Source: Myxococcota bacterium (GTDB taxonomy: Bacteria; Myxococcota_A; Polyangia; JAAYKL01). From it: a DNA stretch of 64,000 nucleotides. This document shows, piece after piece, positions 63,333 through 64,000 of this stretch. The DNA is taken from NCBI GenBank assembly GCA_030065855.1, contig JASJCT010000006.1, forward strand, positions 32,641 through 96,640, written 5' to 3'. The position numbers and the translations under genes are program-made. Numbering within the stretch: the first letter of the stretch is position 1; each line of letters opens with the position of its first letter. The notes under the pieces are model-generated. The model had not been told where the DNA came from, searched no databases, and was given only the letters and a program-made list of their open reading frames with translations.

Positions 63333-63542
63333 CTAAAAGAATAAACACTTAAACCTCAAAAAATGCGAGGTGCCAACCCCAAATTCCTCACGACAATGGC
63401 CTGCGGAAAAGGGCAACCCAACAGCCATTAGGATCGTGAGCAGGCCTGCAGATCGGAATGCGATCTCAATGGACCAGGTGCTGACCACTGGTTGGGAGAG
63501 GATCGGGGAGAAAAACATGCCGAGAAACATGGCGGTCGAGCC
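63333..63542 (-). pseudogene. Likely fragment of an MFS transporter gene
   Basis: The minus strand reads AMFLGMFFSPILSQPVVSTW, then SIEIAFRSAGLLTILMAVGL, a pattern of loop plus transmembrane helix much like the central part of MFS permeases. It has neither the N-terminal nor the C-terminal helices and is cut on the right by the repeat array at 63541. I therefore treat it as a remnant. Confidence 0.4.
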
Positions 63543-63593
63543 CCAAGTTACCGCCCCAAGTTACCCCCCAAGTTACCGCCCCCCGAGTTGCCG
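63541..63593. repeat. 13-bp tandem repeat leading into a larger array
   Basis: CCCCAAGTTACCG occurs three times with small changes (63541, 63554, 63567), and then a fourth related unit reads CCCCGAGTTGCCGC at the start of the 53- to 72-bp array. Confidence 0.75.
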
Positions 63594-63892
63594 CTCAAAG
63601 ATCCTGAACATTTTTTTTTGCACATCGTGCGCCCCCCGAGTTGCCGCTCAAAGATCCTGAACATTTTTTTTTGCACATCGTGCGCTTTTTTTGGAAACGA
63701 TCTGCCCCCGAGTTGCCGCTCAAAGATCCTGAACATTTTTTTTTGCACATCGTGCGCTTTTTTTGGAAACGATCTGCCTCGAGTGGCCGACAAGAAGAGT
63801 ATGGGAAGACGAATCCGTACTTTCGAGCCCCCGAGTTGCCGCTCAAAGATCCTGAACATTTTTTTTTGCACATCGTGCGCTTTTTTTGGAAT
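63580..63892. repeat. Four copies of a 50-70 bp repeat with poly-T and short hairpins
   Basis: Each copy starts CCCCGAGTTGCCGCTCAAAG, then ATCCTGAACA, a run of nine T, GCACATCGTGCGC (a small hairpin GCAC-ATC-GTGC) and, in copies 2-4, a run of T with GGAA and, in copies 2 and 3, ACGATCTG. GAGTTG starts at 63585, 63638, 63710 and 63833. Copies 3 and 4 are separated by a 50-bp unique piece. Open frames on both strands here are only repeat read-through. Confidence 0.85.
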
Positions 63893-63938
63893 TAACTGGC
63901 CAATTTGTCCGAGGCGAGGTAGTGCCTGAGAGGTGAGT

Positions 63939-64000
63939 TCAAGACAGTCGTAGGTTAGAGATATCAAGCTTGAGTCTGTTGATGCGTTTGATGAGGAGTG
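63939..64000 (-). CDS. Possible C-terminal end of a gene entering from the right edge
   Basis: The minus strand gives LLIKRINRLKLDISNLRLS and a TGA stop at 63941-63939, with no stop up to the edge. It resembles a basic C-terminal helix, but 19 codons are too few to name the protein. Confidence 0.3.
   Translation of the reverse strand, partial: LLIKRINRLKLDISNLRLS

Noticed and set aside
63580..63892. Possible CRISPR array
   Set aside because: Only four units with unequal spacing, no unique spacers of constant length, and no cas gene.
63492..63967. Open frames of 139-145 residues on both strands with repeated peptides
   Set aside because: Pure read-through of the 50-70 bp repeat array; no ribosome site and Lys/Phe runs from the poly-T tracts.

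Overview
The window looks like a chromosomal contig from a Myxococcota / delta-proteobacterial-type Gram-negative bacterium. The signs are several secreted proteins with MopE-type Cys/Asp motifs, a MYXO-CTERM-like C-terminal sorting signal, many lipoproteins with long Asp-Thr linkers, TPR/PEGA proteins, an ECF sigma factor paired with a TPR-bearing anti-sigma factor, and very long coiled-coil proteins. The acyl-CoA dehydratase-activase and ArsM genes fit an anaerobic or facultative lifestyle. This placement is inferred from protein style only; no rRNA or tRNA gene was found. Most of the window is moderately GC-rich, but about 60900-63350 is clearly AT-rich and looks foreign.

Layout. 1-1868 (-): a TPR protein cut by the left edge and a secreted partner. 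2279-4101 (+): ECF sigma / zinc-finger anti-sigma pair. 4253-8506 (+): a 1417-residue dehydratase-activase-type ATPase. 8532-11108 (-): nucleotidyltransferase-like protein and FadD. 11351-14047 (+): Fn3/beta-helix lipoprotein. 14243-19798 (-): small exported protein, Crp/Fnr regulator, and a 1317-residue coiled-coil protein with a degenerate methyltransferase-like head. 20054-23926 (+): M16 peptidase lipoprotein and ArsM. 23933-33721 (-): a giant VWA/MopE ORF that appears to be two genes joined by one extra base. 33855-34643: hairpins and GC-rich tandem repeats. 34700-39110 (+): peptide ABC importer (binding protein and two permeases, no ATPase). 39289-41049 (-): DksA-like protein and a stand-alone AICAR transformylase. 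41250-42029 (+): inositol-1-phosphate cytidylyltransferase-like enzyme. 42094-43038 (-): TtcA-like PP-loop protein. 43279-46094 (+): BlaI/BlaR1-type pair with visible operators. 46129-54522 (-): a VWA protein with tandem Ada-like zinc motifs, a beta-helix lipoprotein and a TPR/PEGA protein. 54773-60468: small coiled-coil and lipoprotein genes, two large membrane proteins, and a MaoC-type hydratase. 60469-64000: AT-rich region with two small exported or anchored proteins, a likely MFS remnant and a repeat array at the right edge.

Gene coupling by ATGA/GTGA overlap is frequent (2875, 36472, 38061, 43662, 55129). This habit supports reading the giant MopE ORF as two genes that once overlapped the same way. 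The most noteworthy structural features are: (1) a dispersed palindromic element present three times, once inserted in frame inside the peptide-binding protein; (2) the MopE junction, where a C-terminal sorting signal runs straight into a lipoprotein signal; (3) the VWA/Ada-like architecture; (4) long inverted repeats lying exactly between convergent genes.
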